Below are positions 8,450-15,705 of a stretch of DNA of 35,499 nt, one piece after another. This stretch comes from Phycisphaerales bacterium UBA1161 (lineage in GTDB: Bacteria > Planctomycetota > Phycisphaerae > Tepidisphaerales > Tepidisphaeraceae), in NCBI GenBank assembly GCA_002311745.1, contig DBZL01000061.1:1-35499 (forward strand). The letters are read 5' to 3'. A program made the position numbers and the translations under genes. Positions within the stretch are counted from its first letter, which is position 1. Every line of letters begins with the position of its first letter. The notes beneath the pieces were generated by a model, which was not told the origin of the DNA, did no database searches, and saw only the letters and a list, made by a program, of their open reading frames with translations.

Positions 8450-8478
8450 TATATCGTCATAACCGGCGTTGTACACAA
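8450..8478 (-). promoter_or_regulatory. Candidate promoter of the small gene at 8136-8414
   Basis: On the minus strand, TTGTGT (complement of 8473-8478) and GATATA (complement of 8450-8455) are separated by exactly 17 bases, with TATATA overlapping the second box. The arrangement fits a sigma-70-like promoter. A short hairpin CGCCC-TGC-GGGCG (8424-8436) lies in the leader. Confidence 0.35.
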
Positions 8479-8564
8479 TTCCGGCCGTGCCAAATTTGAC
8501 GGCAAATCGGTTTAACGAACCTGTGCGTCCTGTAACGCTGGCCACGCATGCCGCTGGATTGCTC

Positions 8565-8582
8565 GCCGCGGCGTTCCGCGGC
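8565..8582. other. Intergenic hairpin
   Basis: GCCGCGG-CGTT-CCGCGGC is a perfect 7-bp stem with a 4-base loop inside the 430-bp gap 8415-8844. There is no T-run on either side. It lies between the divergent promoters of the small gene and the VPLPA-CTERM gene. An AGTTGA/TCAACT inverted pair (8659-8664 and 8691-8696) lies further on. Nothing coding is seen in this gap. Confidence 0.4.
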
Positions 8583-8732
8583 GCCGCTCATCGCCCGCCT
8601 TCTCGGATCGTTTGAACTATTCCGTACAAAGAACCCGCCTTCAGCAGCGCACCCATCAAGTTGACCGAAATTCGCTCGATTTTCGCCGCCTCAACTGAAA
8701 ACCTGGGCTAGATTTCCGCAAGCGAGTTCACA

Positions 8733-8836
8733 CCGCGGATACTGCCTCGCCAGAGCACGGTGTCCGCGGGCAGGCGCGAGAAGGGGATGGCCGGTGAACC
8801 CAAGGGTTTTCGCGCCAGTCGGCTTTTCTCGAAAGG
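8733..8836 (+). promoter_or_regulatory. Structured 5' leader of the VPLPA-CTERM gene
   Basis: Three consecutive foldable elements precede the ATG at 8845. They are CCGCGGA/TCCGCGG (8733-8739 with 8763-8769), a 10-bp stem GGCGCGAGAA/TTTTCGCGCC (8773-8782 with 8807-8816), and CTTTTC/GAAAGG (8823-8828 with 8831-8836). The last would bury the ribosome binding site. I could not match it to a known riboswitch family; a cis-regulatory role is an inference. Confidence 0.4.
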
Positions 8837-8844
8837 GTGTTGGT

Positions 8845-9345
8845 ATGAGGATCTATATCGGTGTCAGTTTTGTCTGTCTGTCGTTGATGCTCGCCGGCAA
8901 TGCCCGCGCCGCTTATGGGGGTTCCCACTATGGCGCCAGGAACGGAAGCTGGGACTTGCCGTACTTCCTGGTCTCGCAAGACCTCAGGAACCACGACGGC
9001 GGCAACGTGACGCCGCCCAACAATAATAACGGCGACAAGAACAAGCACGGTGATGATGGCGGCGTAACGCTGCCTCCACCCTGCCAGCCTCCCGCGGACA
9101 ATAACAACCCCGGCTGCGGCGATAAGGGTGACAAGGACGGCGGCTGCCTCGGCGGTGGCGACAAAGACGACAAGGGCGGCAAGGGCGGCTGCGACAACGG
9201 CCCGCCTCATTGCCCGCACAATCCGGGCGGTGGCGGGGACGTAACGGTGGTTCCGCTGCCGGCGTCGTCAGCGCTGGGCGGGGTTGGCCTCGTCATCGCA
9301 GGTTTGTACACCTGGCTCCGCGGTCGCCGTACGACGACTGCCTGA
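8845..9345 (+). CDS. VPLPA-CTERM (PEP-CTERM-like) exported surface protein
   Basis: A 166-residue exported protein with the layout of exosortase-sorted surface proteins. It has an N-terminal signal peptide (MRIYIGVSFVCLSLMLAGNARA), a low-complexity mature part, and a C-terminal sorting signal of VPLPASSALGGVGLVIAG (hydrophobic helix) followed by the basic RGRR. The VPLPA variant of PEP-CTERM is normally recognised by an exosortase/archaeosortase-like transpeptidase. The middle is rich in Gly, Asp, Lys and Asn (NNNNGDKNK, GDKGDKDGG, GDKDDKGGKGG) with several Cys, so it is probably disordered, disulphide-linked or metal-binding. No exosortase is in this window. The ATG at 8845 is preceded by GAAAGGG. 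A strong terminator follows. Confidence 0.8.
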   Translation: MRIYIGVSFVCLSLMLAGNARAAYGGSHYGARNGSWDLPYFLVSQDLRNHDGGNVTPPNNNNGDKNKHGDDGGVTLPPPCQPPADNNNPGCGDKGDKDGGCLGGGDKDDKGGKGGCDNGPPHCPHNPGGGGDVTVVPLPASSALGGVGLVIAGLYTWLRGRRTTTA

Positions 9346-9386
9346 TCTTCTAACGTTGACTCCTAACAGAGTCCCACACCGACTCG

Positions 9387-9418
9387 GGCCGGAAGGTTGT
9401 TCCTTCCGGCCTTTTTTT
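9387..9418 (+). terminator. Rho-independent terminator after the VPLPA-CTERM gene
   Basis: A perfect 10-bp stem GGCCGGAAGG/CCTTCCGGCC with loop TTGTT is followed directly by seven T. It lies 41 bp after the stop codon and in front of the convergent alanine racemase gene. Confidence 0.92.
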
Positions 9419-9428
9419 GCGCACGCAA

Positions 9429-10361
9429 CTACCCTGCCGCGCCGCTGGGACGCGACAGACCCACCAAGCGTAACATCGCTTCGTGCTCGGTCGTCTTCCA
9501 CGCGTTGGCGACGTCCGCTTCGCTTAAGCCTTCCCCGAGCAAAACCACCATTTCGCCGGCGCGGTCCTGGGGACCGATCTCCACGTAAGCGGACTGCATA
9601 CCCACTTCCAGAATGCGCCGGCGTACGCCGTTGACCACGCACGGCCCCAGCCGCAGACCGTGGTAATAACCGCACGCGATCACGCCAAATCGCGGCACGA
9701 CAAATCCGCTGTACCCGGTCGGCCGATGGCTGTCGCGCACCTCGACCAACCGCGCCCACACCCGTGCCGCTCCGCGATACAAAGCCATTCCCGGCCGCAC
9801 CGCATCCAGACGAGCCTCCGGCTCATCCAGAAGCGCCGACGCCGCCGCGTGCAGACGCAACCCCCTGCCGCCCAGCAACGATACCAGTTGCCGGACCTGC
9901 TCGATCGTCACCGCATGGGTGAACGCCTCGTCGCAGTCCCCCGCCGCCAGGACGGCCTCGACGTCTTCGGCGGGACAGGTAAATCGCTGCATTCCGGTAT
10001 CGACGCACAGCACCGGCCGGGCCGCACGCAACCGCGTCGCCTGCTGCGCCGTCCACACGCCCGGACGCACGCGCGCGGCCACAAAATCTTCGGCCGTCTC
10101 ATCCTCGCTCGGCCGCAGCGCCAAGATCGGCTTGCCCGTGATCTGGGGCAATTTCGCCGCGATCGCCTCGCACAAACTGAAGACGCAAAAACCATCGACC
10201 ACATCCGCCAGGACCTCGGCGACTTTTTGCGCGCCCAGGCCGTAGGCGTTGGCCTTCACCACCGCCAGCACGGGGCCGCATCGTTGGCGGATGTCCCTCG
10301 CCTGACGCTCAATCCGCGCCAGGTCGATCCCCACGTTCACCGACCAGTCGGTCTTCTCCAC
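9429..10361 (-). CDS. alr: Alanine racemase-like PLP enzyme (compact)
   Basis: A fold-type III PLP enzyme of the alanine racemase family, making D-alanine for peptidoglycan. Seen motifs are AVVKANAYGLG (PLP-binding Lys and following Tyr), VDTGMQRFTCP, LHAAASALLD, VRPGMALYRG and CGYYHG at the place of the catalytic-Tyr motif GYADG. At 310 residues it is about 50-60 shorter than typical alanine racemase. The C-terminal region normally holding an R-(V/C)-(S/C)-MD motif reads LEVGMQSAYVEIG, without the Asp. It may therefore be a divergent racemase or a relative acting on another amino acid. The start is GTG at 10359-10361, only 3 nt after the purD stop, implying translational coupling to purD. 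Confidence 0.8.
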   Translation of the reverse strand: MEKTDWSVNVGIDLARIERQARDIRQRCGPVLAVVKANAYGLGAQKVAEVLADVVDGFCVFSLCEAIAAKLPQITGKPILALRPSEDETAEDFVAARVRPGVWTAQQATRLRAARPVLCVDTGMQRFTCPAEDVEAVLAAGDCDEAFTHAVTIEQVRQLVSLLGGRGLRLHAAASALLDEPEARLDAVRPGMALYRGAARVWARLVEVRDSHRPTGYSGFVVPRFGVIACGYYHGLRLGPCVVNGVRRRILEVGMQSAYVEIGPQDRAGEMVVLLGEGLSEADVANAWKTTEHEAMLRLVGLSRPSGAAG

Positions 10362-10364
10362 GAT

Positions 10365-11636
10365 TCAACTCTTCAGGGCCTGGTGCCCGATGTCCTTGCG
10401 ATAATGCATGCCGTCGAAATGGATTTTTTCCATGGCGGCGTAAGCCCGTCGCCTGGCCTCGGCGAAGGTGTATCCCAGGGCCGTCACGCCCAACACGCGC
10501 CCGCCGTCGCTCACAAGCGTCTTGCCGGCCAGCTTCGTGCCGCTGTGGAACACTTTCACATCCGCCATGGCATCCGCCTGCTCGACGCCCGTGATGGCCA
10601 CGCCCGTCGCGTACGAGCCGGGGTATCCCTTGCTGGCGGCCACCACGCACATCGCCGGACGCCGGTCCCAGCGCAGCTCGATCTGATCCAGCCGACCCTC
10701 GATCACCGCCAGCATCACCTCCAACAAATCCGATTGCAGACGCATCATCAGCGGCTGAGTCTCCGGGTCGCCGAAGCGGCAGTTGAACTCCAACACCTTC
10801 GGCCCGCCGGGCGTGAGCATCAATCCCGCGTACAGACATCCGCTGTACTCGATGCCTTCCCGCAGCAGGCCATCGACCACCGGCACCAGGATCTCCCGCT
10901 CCACCTGCGCCAGCACCTCCGCGGACATCACCGGCGTCGGCGAGTAGGCCCCCATCCCGCCGGTCATCGGACCGGTGTCCCCGTCATCCACGGGCTTGTG
11001 GTCCTGCGCCGGCTCCAAAACGTAAATCGTCCGCTTGCTGACCAGCGCCAGCACCGAACACTCCGGCCCGGTGATCAATTCCTCGATGACGATGCGCTCC
11101 CCAGCGCTGCCGAAAACCTTTTTCCGCATCATCCGGTCGATCGTCTCCAGCGCATCGCCGGGGCGATAACAAAGCGTCACGCCCTTGCCCTTGGCCAGAC
11201 CGGATGCCTTGATGGCCACCGGCTGGCTCCGCATTTTGACGTATTCCTCGGCCGCCAGCGGATCGGTGAAGCTGTGCGCCTCGGCCGTCGGAATCGCCTG
11301 ATGGCGCATGATCTCCTTGGCGAACCACTTGTCAGCCTCGACCTGCGCCGCCGCCTTGGACGGCCCGAAGACCTTGGCCCCCGCCGCCGTCAAACGGTCC
11401 GCCAGGCCCATGGCCAGCGGGTCCTCCGGGCCGATCACGACCAATTCGATTTCGTTCTGGCGTACGAATTTTTCTATTTTTTCCAGGTCCGTCGCCGCGA
11501 TGGGGACCAGGTCCGCCACGTCCGCGATGCCCGGATTGCCCGGAGCACAGAACAGTTCCGTCACGCGCGTGGAGGCGGCCAGTTTCCAGGCCAACGCATG
11601 CTCCCGTCCACCACTGCCGACGATCAGAACCTTCAT
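10365..11636 (-). CDS. purD: Phosphoribosylamine-glycine ligase
   Basis: GAR synthetase, the second step of de novo purine synthesis: it joins glycine to 5-phosphoribosylamine using ATP. The 423-residue product starts MKVLIVGSGGREHALAWKLA (family N-terminal motif) and contains FCAPGNPGIADVA, ATP-grasp features PVAIKASGLAKGKGVTLC and IVIEELITGPECSVLALV, the signature DHKPVDDGDTGPMTGGMGAYSP, and LEFNCRFGDPETQ with the metal ligands. Length is normal. I chose the ATG at 11634-11636 because it is the family start; in-frame upstream codons add an unrelated leader. It lies just upstream of the alr-like gene in the same direction and is divergent from the glycosyltransferase gene. Confidence 0.96.
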   Translation of the reverse strand: MKVLIVGSGGREHALAWKLAASTRVTELFCAPGNPGIADVADLVPIAATDLEKIEKFVRQNEIELVVIGPEDPLAMGLADRLTAAGAKVFGPSKAAAQVEADKWFAKEIMRHQAIPTAEAHSFTDPLAAEEYVKMRSQPVAIKASGLAKGKGVTLCYRPGDALETIDRMMRKKVFGSAGERIVIEELITGPECSVLALVSKRTIYVLEPAQDHKPVDDGDTGPMTGGMGAYSPTPVMSAEVLAQVEREILVPVVDGLLREGIEYSGCLYAGLMLTPGGPKVLEFNCRFGDPETQPLMMRLQSDLLEVMLAVIEGRLDQIELRWDRRPAMCVVAASKGYPGSYATGVAITGVEQADAMADVKVFHSGTKLAGKTLVSDGGRVLGVTALGYTFAEARRRAYAAMEKIHFDGMHYRKDIGHQALKS

Positions 11637-11762
11637 GCCCGCATTTCCCGCGTTCAAAAACGAGTCGAGGCGTACCTTAACAGTCTTGGCCGACAAGGCA
11701 AGCACCGCCGCGACGCCGGCCATGGCTTGATTTGCGGGCTGAAAAACGCCACCCTTCTATTC

Positions 11763-12635
11763 ATGTCCGTCCGGGATGTGAACATTGTCCATATCGTCAT
11801 CAACGAAGACGGCGCCGTTTTCGACGAACTGATCGAGTTAATCACGGATTGCCTCGAGCAGCTTGGACATGCCGTTCGACGTTCCACCAACACTTTCGAC
11901 GCCAACCGGCTGAACCTTCTCATAGGCCATACCGCATTTTTGAAAGAAAAGGATTACGACACGCTCCGCGGGTTCGGCTCTCCCTACGTCGTTTTCCAGA
12001 TGGAAGCCCTCAATGAACGAGCGGGGTTTGCACCGGACCGCGCTCTGTATCTCCAATTCCTGACGCAGGCGTTACAGGTGTGGGACTATGCACCGGAAAA
12101 CCTGCCGTTCCTCGAAGCCCACGGCTGCCGAAGCACGCAATACGTTCCGTTGGGATATAGCAAGCGGCTGGAGCGCATCGTCCACGCGCCGCTCAAGGAT
12201 ATCGACGTTCTTTTTTACGGCACCGGCACTCCGCGGCGGCAGCACGTGGTGGAAACGCTCCGAGACCGCGGCGCCGGCATCGAGACAGTCACCGGCTACG
12301 GTCCCCGACGGGATGAGGCCATCGCTCGCTCCAAAATTGTGCTGAATCTCCACCAATTCGAGACGACCCAGCTTGAACAAGTGCGCCTTTCGTATCTGCT
12401 GAACAACCGCTGCTTCGTCGTGTCGGAATCGGCCGAGAGCAATCCATACGGCGACGGCGTGCTTTTCAGTGAGTACGACCACATCGTCGATTGTTGCATT
12501 TCCTATCTGCGCCCCGAGATGGAATCCCGCCGCGCCGAGGTCGCCGACGCCGGTTATGCCAGCCTGAAAGCGATTCCAACGGTCGCCGGGGTGCGTACGG
12601 CGCTGCAGCGACTGGGAGTCGCAAGAGGCGGTTGA
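11763..12635 (+). CDS. CgeB-like group 1 glycosyltransferase family protein
   Basis: A 290-residue protein resembling the CgeB/glycosyltransferase group 1 superfamily (GT-B fold). The N-terminal half holds the less conserved acceptor domain (IVHIVINEDGAVFDELIELI, LLIGHTAFLK). The C-terminal half holds the donor-like domain: VPLGYSKRLE, DVLFYGTGTPRRQHVVETL, then IARSKIVLNLH and the nucleotide-sugar region LSYLLNNRCFVVSE..NPYGDGVLF. Donor and acceptor cannot be predicted. The ATG at 11763 is chosen because the frame upstream only continues as antisense of purD. No strong ribosome binding site is seen. The last codons overlap the left arm of the inverted repeat at 12625-12654. Confidence 0.7.
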   Translation: MSVRDVNIVHIVINEDGAVFDELIELITDCLEQLGHAVRRSTNTFDANRLNLLIGHTAFLKEKDYDTLRGFGSPYVVFQMEALNERAGFAPDRALYLQFLTQALQVWDYAPENLPFLEAHGCRSTQYVPLGYSKRLERIVHAPLKDIDVLFYGTGTPRRQHVVETLRDRGAGIETVTGYGPRRDEAIARSKIVLNLHQFETTQLEQVRLSYLLNNRCFVVSESAESNPYGDGVLFSEYDHIVDCCISYLRPEMESRRAEVADAGYASLKAIPTVAGVRTALQRLGVARGG

Positions 12636-12954
12636 CGCGCTGCGCCGGGGGCTGTGGTATGAAGGCGAACGCAGTTCGTTTGACCGTACCGAAAGAAGGT
12701 GGAAAGTGGAAAGGAAACCGTAGGAGAGGCAGCTCGGCCCAGCGGCACAACTTGGCATCGAAACGCCCTTGTTTCCTCTACTTTCTCCTTTCTACTCTCT
12801 GCTGCTCTATTGCCAGTTTGCGGCAATCGGGGCGACTGGATTCGAACCAGCGACCTCTTGACCCCCAGTCAAGCGCGCTAAACCAAACTGCGCCACGCCC
12901 CGGACGTTCCACGCAGCCAAACTACAGCGGCCGGCGCACTGCGTCAACCGCCTC
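12625..12954. repeat. 330-bp segment bounded by 30-bp inverted repeats, enclosing tRNA-Pro
   Basis: The arm at 12625-12654 (starting GAGGCGGTTGACGC) and the arm at 12925-12954 (its inverse) match at 26 of 30 positions. Inside lie tRNA-Pro and a second, weaker purine/pyrimidine inverted pair (12691-12718 against 12771-12792, GGAAAC/GTTTCC ends). No transposase gene is inside and no obvious target-site duplication flanks it. The left arm overlaps the 3' end of the glycosyltransferase gene. Apart from the tRNA I see no coding region in 12636-13013. Confidence 0.6.
12827..12902 (-). tRNA. tRNA-Pro (anticodon GGG)
   Basis: A 76-nt cloverleaf. The acceptor stem is CGGGGCG/CGCCCCG and the D arm GCGC...GCGC. 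The anticodon arm CTTGA-CTGGGGG-TCAAG gives anticodon GGG, and the T arm is GCTGG-TTCGAAT-CCAGT, with discriminator A. CCA is not encoded. The first base is C, as in bacterial tRNA-Pro. It stands alone on the minus strand between inverted repeats. Confidence 0.96.
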
Positions 12955-13013
12955 CTGAAACTCCCAGGCGATGCAAGGCTCGCCTGCTCAAATCTTCCGC
13001 CTAAAATAGCTAC

Positions 13014-14012
13014 GTGACGAATTTCCAGCGTATCGAGTCGGTTCTTTCCGGCCGCTGGCCGGATCGGCCGCCGTTTAGTTTTTGGTATCACTTTCAGCCC
13101 GACCAGGTCGCCGGGCCGGCCGCGGTTCAAGGACATCTGGATCATCTTGAAAAATACGGCCTGGATTTCCTGAAGGTCATGAACGACAACCCGTATCCGG
13201 ATCGCCGGCTCGTGCGCGACATCGGGGACCTGCAAAACATGACCGCGCTACGAGGCGACGAGGACGGATTCGCCGAGCAGTTGGAATTGCTTTCCGAACT
13301 GAAAGCCAAAACGCGCGGCAAGGTGCCGCTGATCACCACGATTTTCAACGCGTGGATGGTGCTGCGGCGCATGGTCCAGCCGCCCACCGGTCATCAGCCG
13401 CCGAATCTCGACGCGGCCAGTGATGCCCCCAGCGCCTGGATTCGCCAGGCGGCGGCCGGAGACGTTGCGGCGGTCGCGGCGGCGCTGCGAACCATCGGGA
13501 ATAGTCTCGGGCGTTTTGCGGCGATGTGTTTGCAGGCCGGCGCTGATGGGATTTTTCTTTCCGTGCGTGACGATTGGGTCGAGGTCGGCCGCCGGCCGCC
13601 GGCGCCGAGCCTTTACGAGCAGCTTGTCCGCCAGACGGACTTGGAGATTCTCTCCGCGGCATCCGTAGCGCGTTTCAATATCGTTCATGCCTGCGGAAGG
13701 CCGATCAACTTTCGCGCGTTTGCCGAATATCCGGCGGCGATTTTGAACTGGGCCGATCGTGCCGCCGGTCCAAGCATTGCGGATGTGTTGGACTGGGTGC
13801 GTCCGGCGATTTGCGGCGGAGTGGACAATCTGGGCACGCTGGTCAGCGGCACGCCGCGGGACGTCGCCGCGGAGGTGGCCGATGCGCTGGCTCAGGCGGG
13901 GGATAGGCCGATCCTGGTCGCCCCCGGCTGCACGTTTGATCCAGCCCGCGTGCCGGAGGGCAATCTTCATGCCTTGGCCGACGCGGTGCGCGCATGGCGG
14001 CGGGCATCATAA
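13014..14012 (+). CDS. Uroporphyrinogen decarboxylase (URO-D) superfamily protein
   Basis: A 332-residue TIM-barrel protein of the URO-D superfamily, which includes HemE and corrinoid/coenzyme M methyltransferases such as MtaA and CmuA. Family features include the N-terminal RIESVLSGRWPDRPPFSFW, KYGLDFLKVMND, LQAGADGIFLS, NIVHACGRPINF, NWADRAAGPSIADV and PILVAPGCTFDPARVPEGNLHALADAVR. It lacks the RQAGR substrate motif of true HemE, so it is probably not the heme-pathway enzyme. A methyltransferase-like or unknown role fits better. The GCTF segment near the C-terminus, with its Cys, recalls the Zn-thiolate position of MtaA-like enzymes, but that is tentative. The start is GTG at 13014. No corrinoid protein is adjacent. 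Confidence 0.75.
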   Translation: MTNFQRIESVLSGRWPDRPPFSFWYHFQPDQVAGPAAVQGHLDHLEKYGLDFLKVMNDNPYPDRRLVRDIGDLQNMTALRGDEDGFAEQLELLSELKAKTRGKVPLITTIFNAWMVLRRMVQPPTGHQPPNLDAASDAPSAWIRQAAAGDVAAVAAALRTIGNSLGRFAAMCLQAGADGIFLSVRDDWVEVGRRPPAPSLYEQLVRQTDLEILSAASVARFNIVHACGRPINFRAFAEYPAAILNWADRAAGPSIADVLDWVRPAICGGVDNLGTLVSGTPRDVAAEVADALAQAGDRPILVAPGCTFDPARVPEGNLHALADAVRAWRRAS

Positions 14013-14183
14013 ACGGCCCCGGCACGAGGGCGAGACTCAGTATCAATTGGCGTGGCCCCGCGCCTCCCGCTGCATCACAGCGGCAAGCCCAGCCATTGCA
14101 AAAAATTAGTGAAAAAGACGCGAATTTCGAAAACAAATCACTGGCCAGATAACAGGCCCGATAACGCCCAGGAGCCGAATCCA

Positions 14184-14199
14184 GCCGGTTAACTCCGGC
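14184..14199. other. Short hairpin downstream of the URO-D family gene
   Basis: GCCGG-TTAACT-CCGGC forms a 5-bp stem without a T-run, 171 bp after the stop. Just before it a 12-base direct repeat GCC(A/C)GATAAC occurs twice in tandem (about 14153-14170). Function unknown. Confidence 0.3.
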
Positions 14200-14227
14200 C
14201 GTCAACGCGATTTATCGCCATTTGAGG

Positions 14228-14293
14228 CATCGGGGAATCACCTAATAGCAAAAGCGGTACTGCCCCCGATGTCTTTTCGCGGCTGCAAAGCCG
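14228..14293 (+). promoter_or_regulatory. Structured leader upstream of the YbaK-like gene
   Basis: CATCGGGG (14228-14235) pairs perfectly with CCCCGATG (14264-14271). After 8 nt a second hairpin, CGGCT-GCAA-AGCCG (14280-14293), is capped by a GNRA tetraloop. The ribosome binding site GGAGG lies 24 nt further on. The remainder of 14013-14326 shows no gene. I could not assign a riboswitch family. Confidence 0.4.
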
Positions 14294-14326
14294 ATAGTTA
14301 ATAGGATGACAAGTCTGGAGGCCAGT

Positions 14327-14944
14327 ATGTCTGCGCGCAGGATTCAAGATCTGCTCGCCAGCAACAACGCGTCCTATCGCGCGATCAAGCACGATCCCGC
14401 CTTCACCGCGCAGGAAGTCGCTCAGTCGACGCATGTCCCGGGCAAATACATGGCCAAGACGCTGGTCGTGTGCATCGACGGGCACTTGGCGCTGGCGGTG
14501 GTCCCCGCGACCAAGCGGTTGGACTTGACGCTCCTGCGCTCGCAAGCGGCCGCGAAGGAAGTGCGCCTGGCGGATGAGAGTGAATTCGAGGAATGCTTCG
14601 GCGATTGCGAGGTCGGCACGGCTCCGCCGTTCGGCAACCTGTTTGGCATCCGGACGTTCGTGGACGTGGGCATGGCCATGCAGGAAGAGATCGCCTTCAA
14701 CGCCGGCACGCATACGGACGTGGTCATCATGCGATTCGCGGACTACAGCGCGTTGGTCAAGCCGCTGATGGTCCAGATCGCGGTCGAGGGGCCGGCCGTG
14801 CGCCGATTGGAGCCGGCGCGGGCTCCCGCGCGGCCGGCCGCTCGAGCCAAGACGGCCACCCCGCAGTTGCAGTGGTCCCAGAGCGACGAAACCACCCCTC
14901 AAGACGGCTGGAGCGAACGCATCCAGCACGCCGGCGCGGATTAA
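14327..14944 (+). CDS. YbaK/ProX-type aminoacyl-tRNA deacylase domain protein
   Basis: A 205-residue protein. Residues about 1-155 form a YbaK/EbsC/ProX domain, a fold that hydrolyses mischarged aminoacyl-tRNAs in trans. Visible features are ARRIQDLLASNNASYRAIKHDPAFTAQEVAQ, HVPGKYMAKTLVVCIDG with the conserved Lys44, LALAVVPATKRLDL, and GTAPPFGNLFG followed by TFVDVGM. The last about 50 residues are Ala/Pro/Arg-rich and probably disordered. I chose the ATG at 14327 because GGAGG (14317-14321) sits 5 nt before it; an ATG 21 nt upstream has no such site. Substrate amino acid unknown. It is convergent with the hydrogenase operon, with a strong hairpin between. Confidence 0.85.
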   Translation: MSARRIQDLLASNNASYRAIKHDPAFTAQEVAQSTHVPGKYMAKTLVVCIDGHLALAVVPATKRLDLTLLRSQAAAKEVRLADESEFEECFGDCEVGTAPPFGNLFGIRTFVDVGMAMQEEIAFNAGTHTDVVIMRFADYSALVKPLMVQIAVEGPAVRRLEPARAPARPAARAKTATPQLQWSQSDETTPQDGWSERIQHAGAD

Positions 14945-14975
14945 TTCCTGATCGGCTCGAATGTGGCGGATGAAT

Positions 14976-15007
14976 GCGGCCGCGTGATGAACGCGGCCGC
15001 TTATTTT
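14976..15007 (+). terminator. Terminator between the YbaK-like gene and hypB
   Basis: A perfect 10-bp stem GCGGCCGCGT/ACGCGGCCGC with loop GATGA is followed by TTATTTT. It ends the plus-strand deacylase gene. The same stem begins immediately after the hypB stop codon on the minus strand, so it may also protect or end the hydrogenase transcript, though without a T-run in that direction. Confidence 0.8.
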
Positions 15008-15705
15008 CGCGCCAACTCCGGATGCGCCGTGGCATCGTCGTTGCCCCCGGCCGAGGCACGGCGGGGACGCTGTTCGCCGAGCCAATCAATCCACTGATCC
15101 AGCCCCGCGCCGCTGACCGCCGACAACTCGATCACCCGCGCATCGGGTTTCAATCGGTAAATGTCCGAAAGAAACAGATCTCGATCAAACGGCACCTGCG
15201 GCAGAAGATCCATCTTGTTCAGCAGCAGCAGCGACGACTCGCAGACGATGTACGGATGCTTGGCCGCCTTGTCGTCGCCGCCGGTGGTGCAGAACATCCC
15301 CACCTTCACGTCCTGGCCCAGATCGAACCCGACCGGGCAGATCAGATTGCCCACGTTTTCGATGAACAGCAGGTCGAGCCGGTCGATGTCGATGCGCGTC
15401 ATGGCCTGCATGACGTGATGGGCCTCGAGGTGGCAGCCTTTGCCGGTGTTGACCTGCACCACCTGGTCGGTGAAGCGAGCCATGCGGTCGGCGTCGCGCT
15501 GGGTGGCCAGGTCGCCGACGATCACGCCGACGCGCAGGCCGGGAACGAGGCGCTTCAGGGTGGCCTCGATGAGGGCGGTTTTGCCGCAGCCGGGTCCGCC
15601 CAGCAGGTCCACCGTGAAGACGCCGGCGGCGCGCAAGCGCTGGCGATTGAGCGCGGCCAGCTCGTCGTTGATCTTCAGCACGTTTTGGACAACTTGGACT
15701 TGCAT
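15001..15705 (-). CDS. hypB: Hydrogenase nickel incorporation GTPase HypB
   Basis: HypB is the GTPase that works with HypA to deliver nickel to the [NiFe]-hydrogenase large subunit. The 234-residue product has the P-loop GGPGCGKT, the metal-binding dimer-interface motif NTGKGCHLEAHHV with a second Cys in NLICPVGFDLG, the switch region LLFIENVGNL and the guanine-specificity motif LLNKMDLL. It lacks the N-terminal His-rich nickel store and the CxxCGC motif of some homologues. The ATG at 15703-15705 follows GAGAGGTGA. It overlaps the end of hypA by 31 nt and is the last gene of the hydrogenase set. Confidence 0.96.
   Translation of the reverse strand: MQVQVVQNVLKINDELAALNRQRLRAAGVFTVDLLGGPGCGKTALIEATLKRLVPGLRVGVIVGDLATQRDADRMARFTDQVVQVNTGKGCHLEAHHVMQAMTRIDIDRLDLLFIENVGNLICPVGFDLGQDVKVGMFCTTGGDDKAAKHPYIVCESSLLLLNKMDLLPQVPFDRDLFLSDIYRLKPDARVIELSAVSGAGLDQWIDWLGEQRPRRASAGGNDDATAHPELARK

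Noticed and set aside
8773..8845. Cyclic-di-GMP riboswitch before the VPLPA-CTERM gene
   Set aside because: Neither the conserved GEMM core nor its CAAAGC segment is present; left as an unassigned structured leader.
9660..11762. Long plus-strand open frame opposite alr and purD, continuous with the glycosyltransferase gene
   Set aside because: Its translation is His/Arg/Gln-rich and resembles no protein, while the opposite strand encodes recognisable alr and purD. Only the part from 11763 is real. The openness is a by-product of high GC content.
14270..14295. GEMM-like GCAAAGCC segment before the YbaK-like gene
   Set aside because: The string is explained by a simple GNRA hairpin CGGCT-GCAA-AGCCG, and the rest of the riboswitch core is missing.
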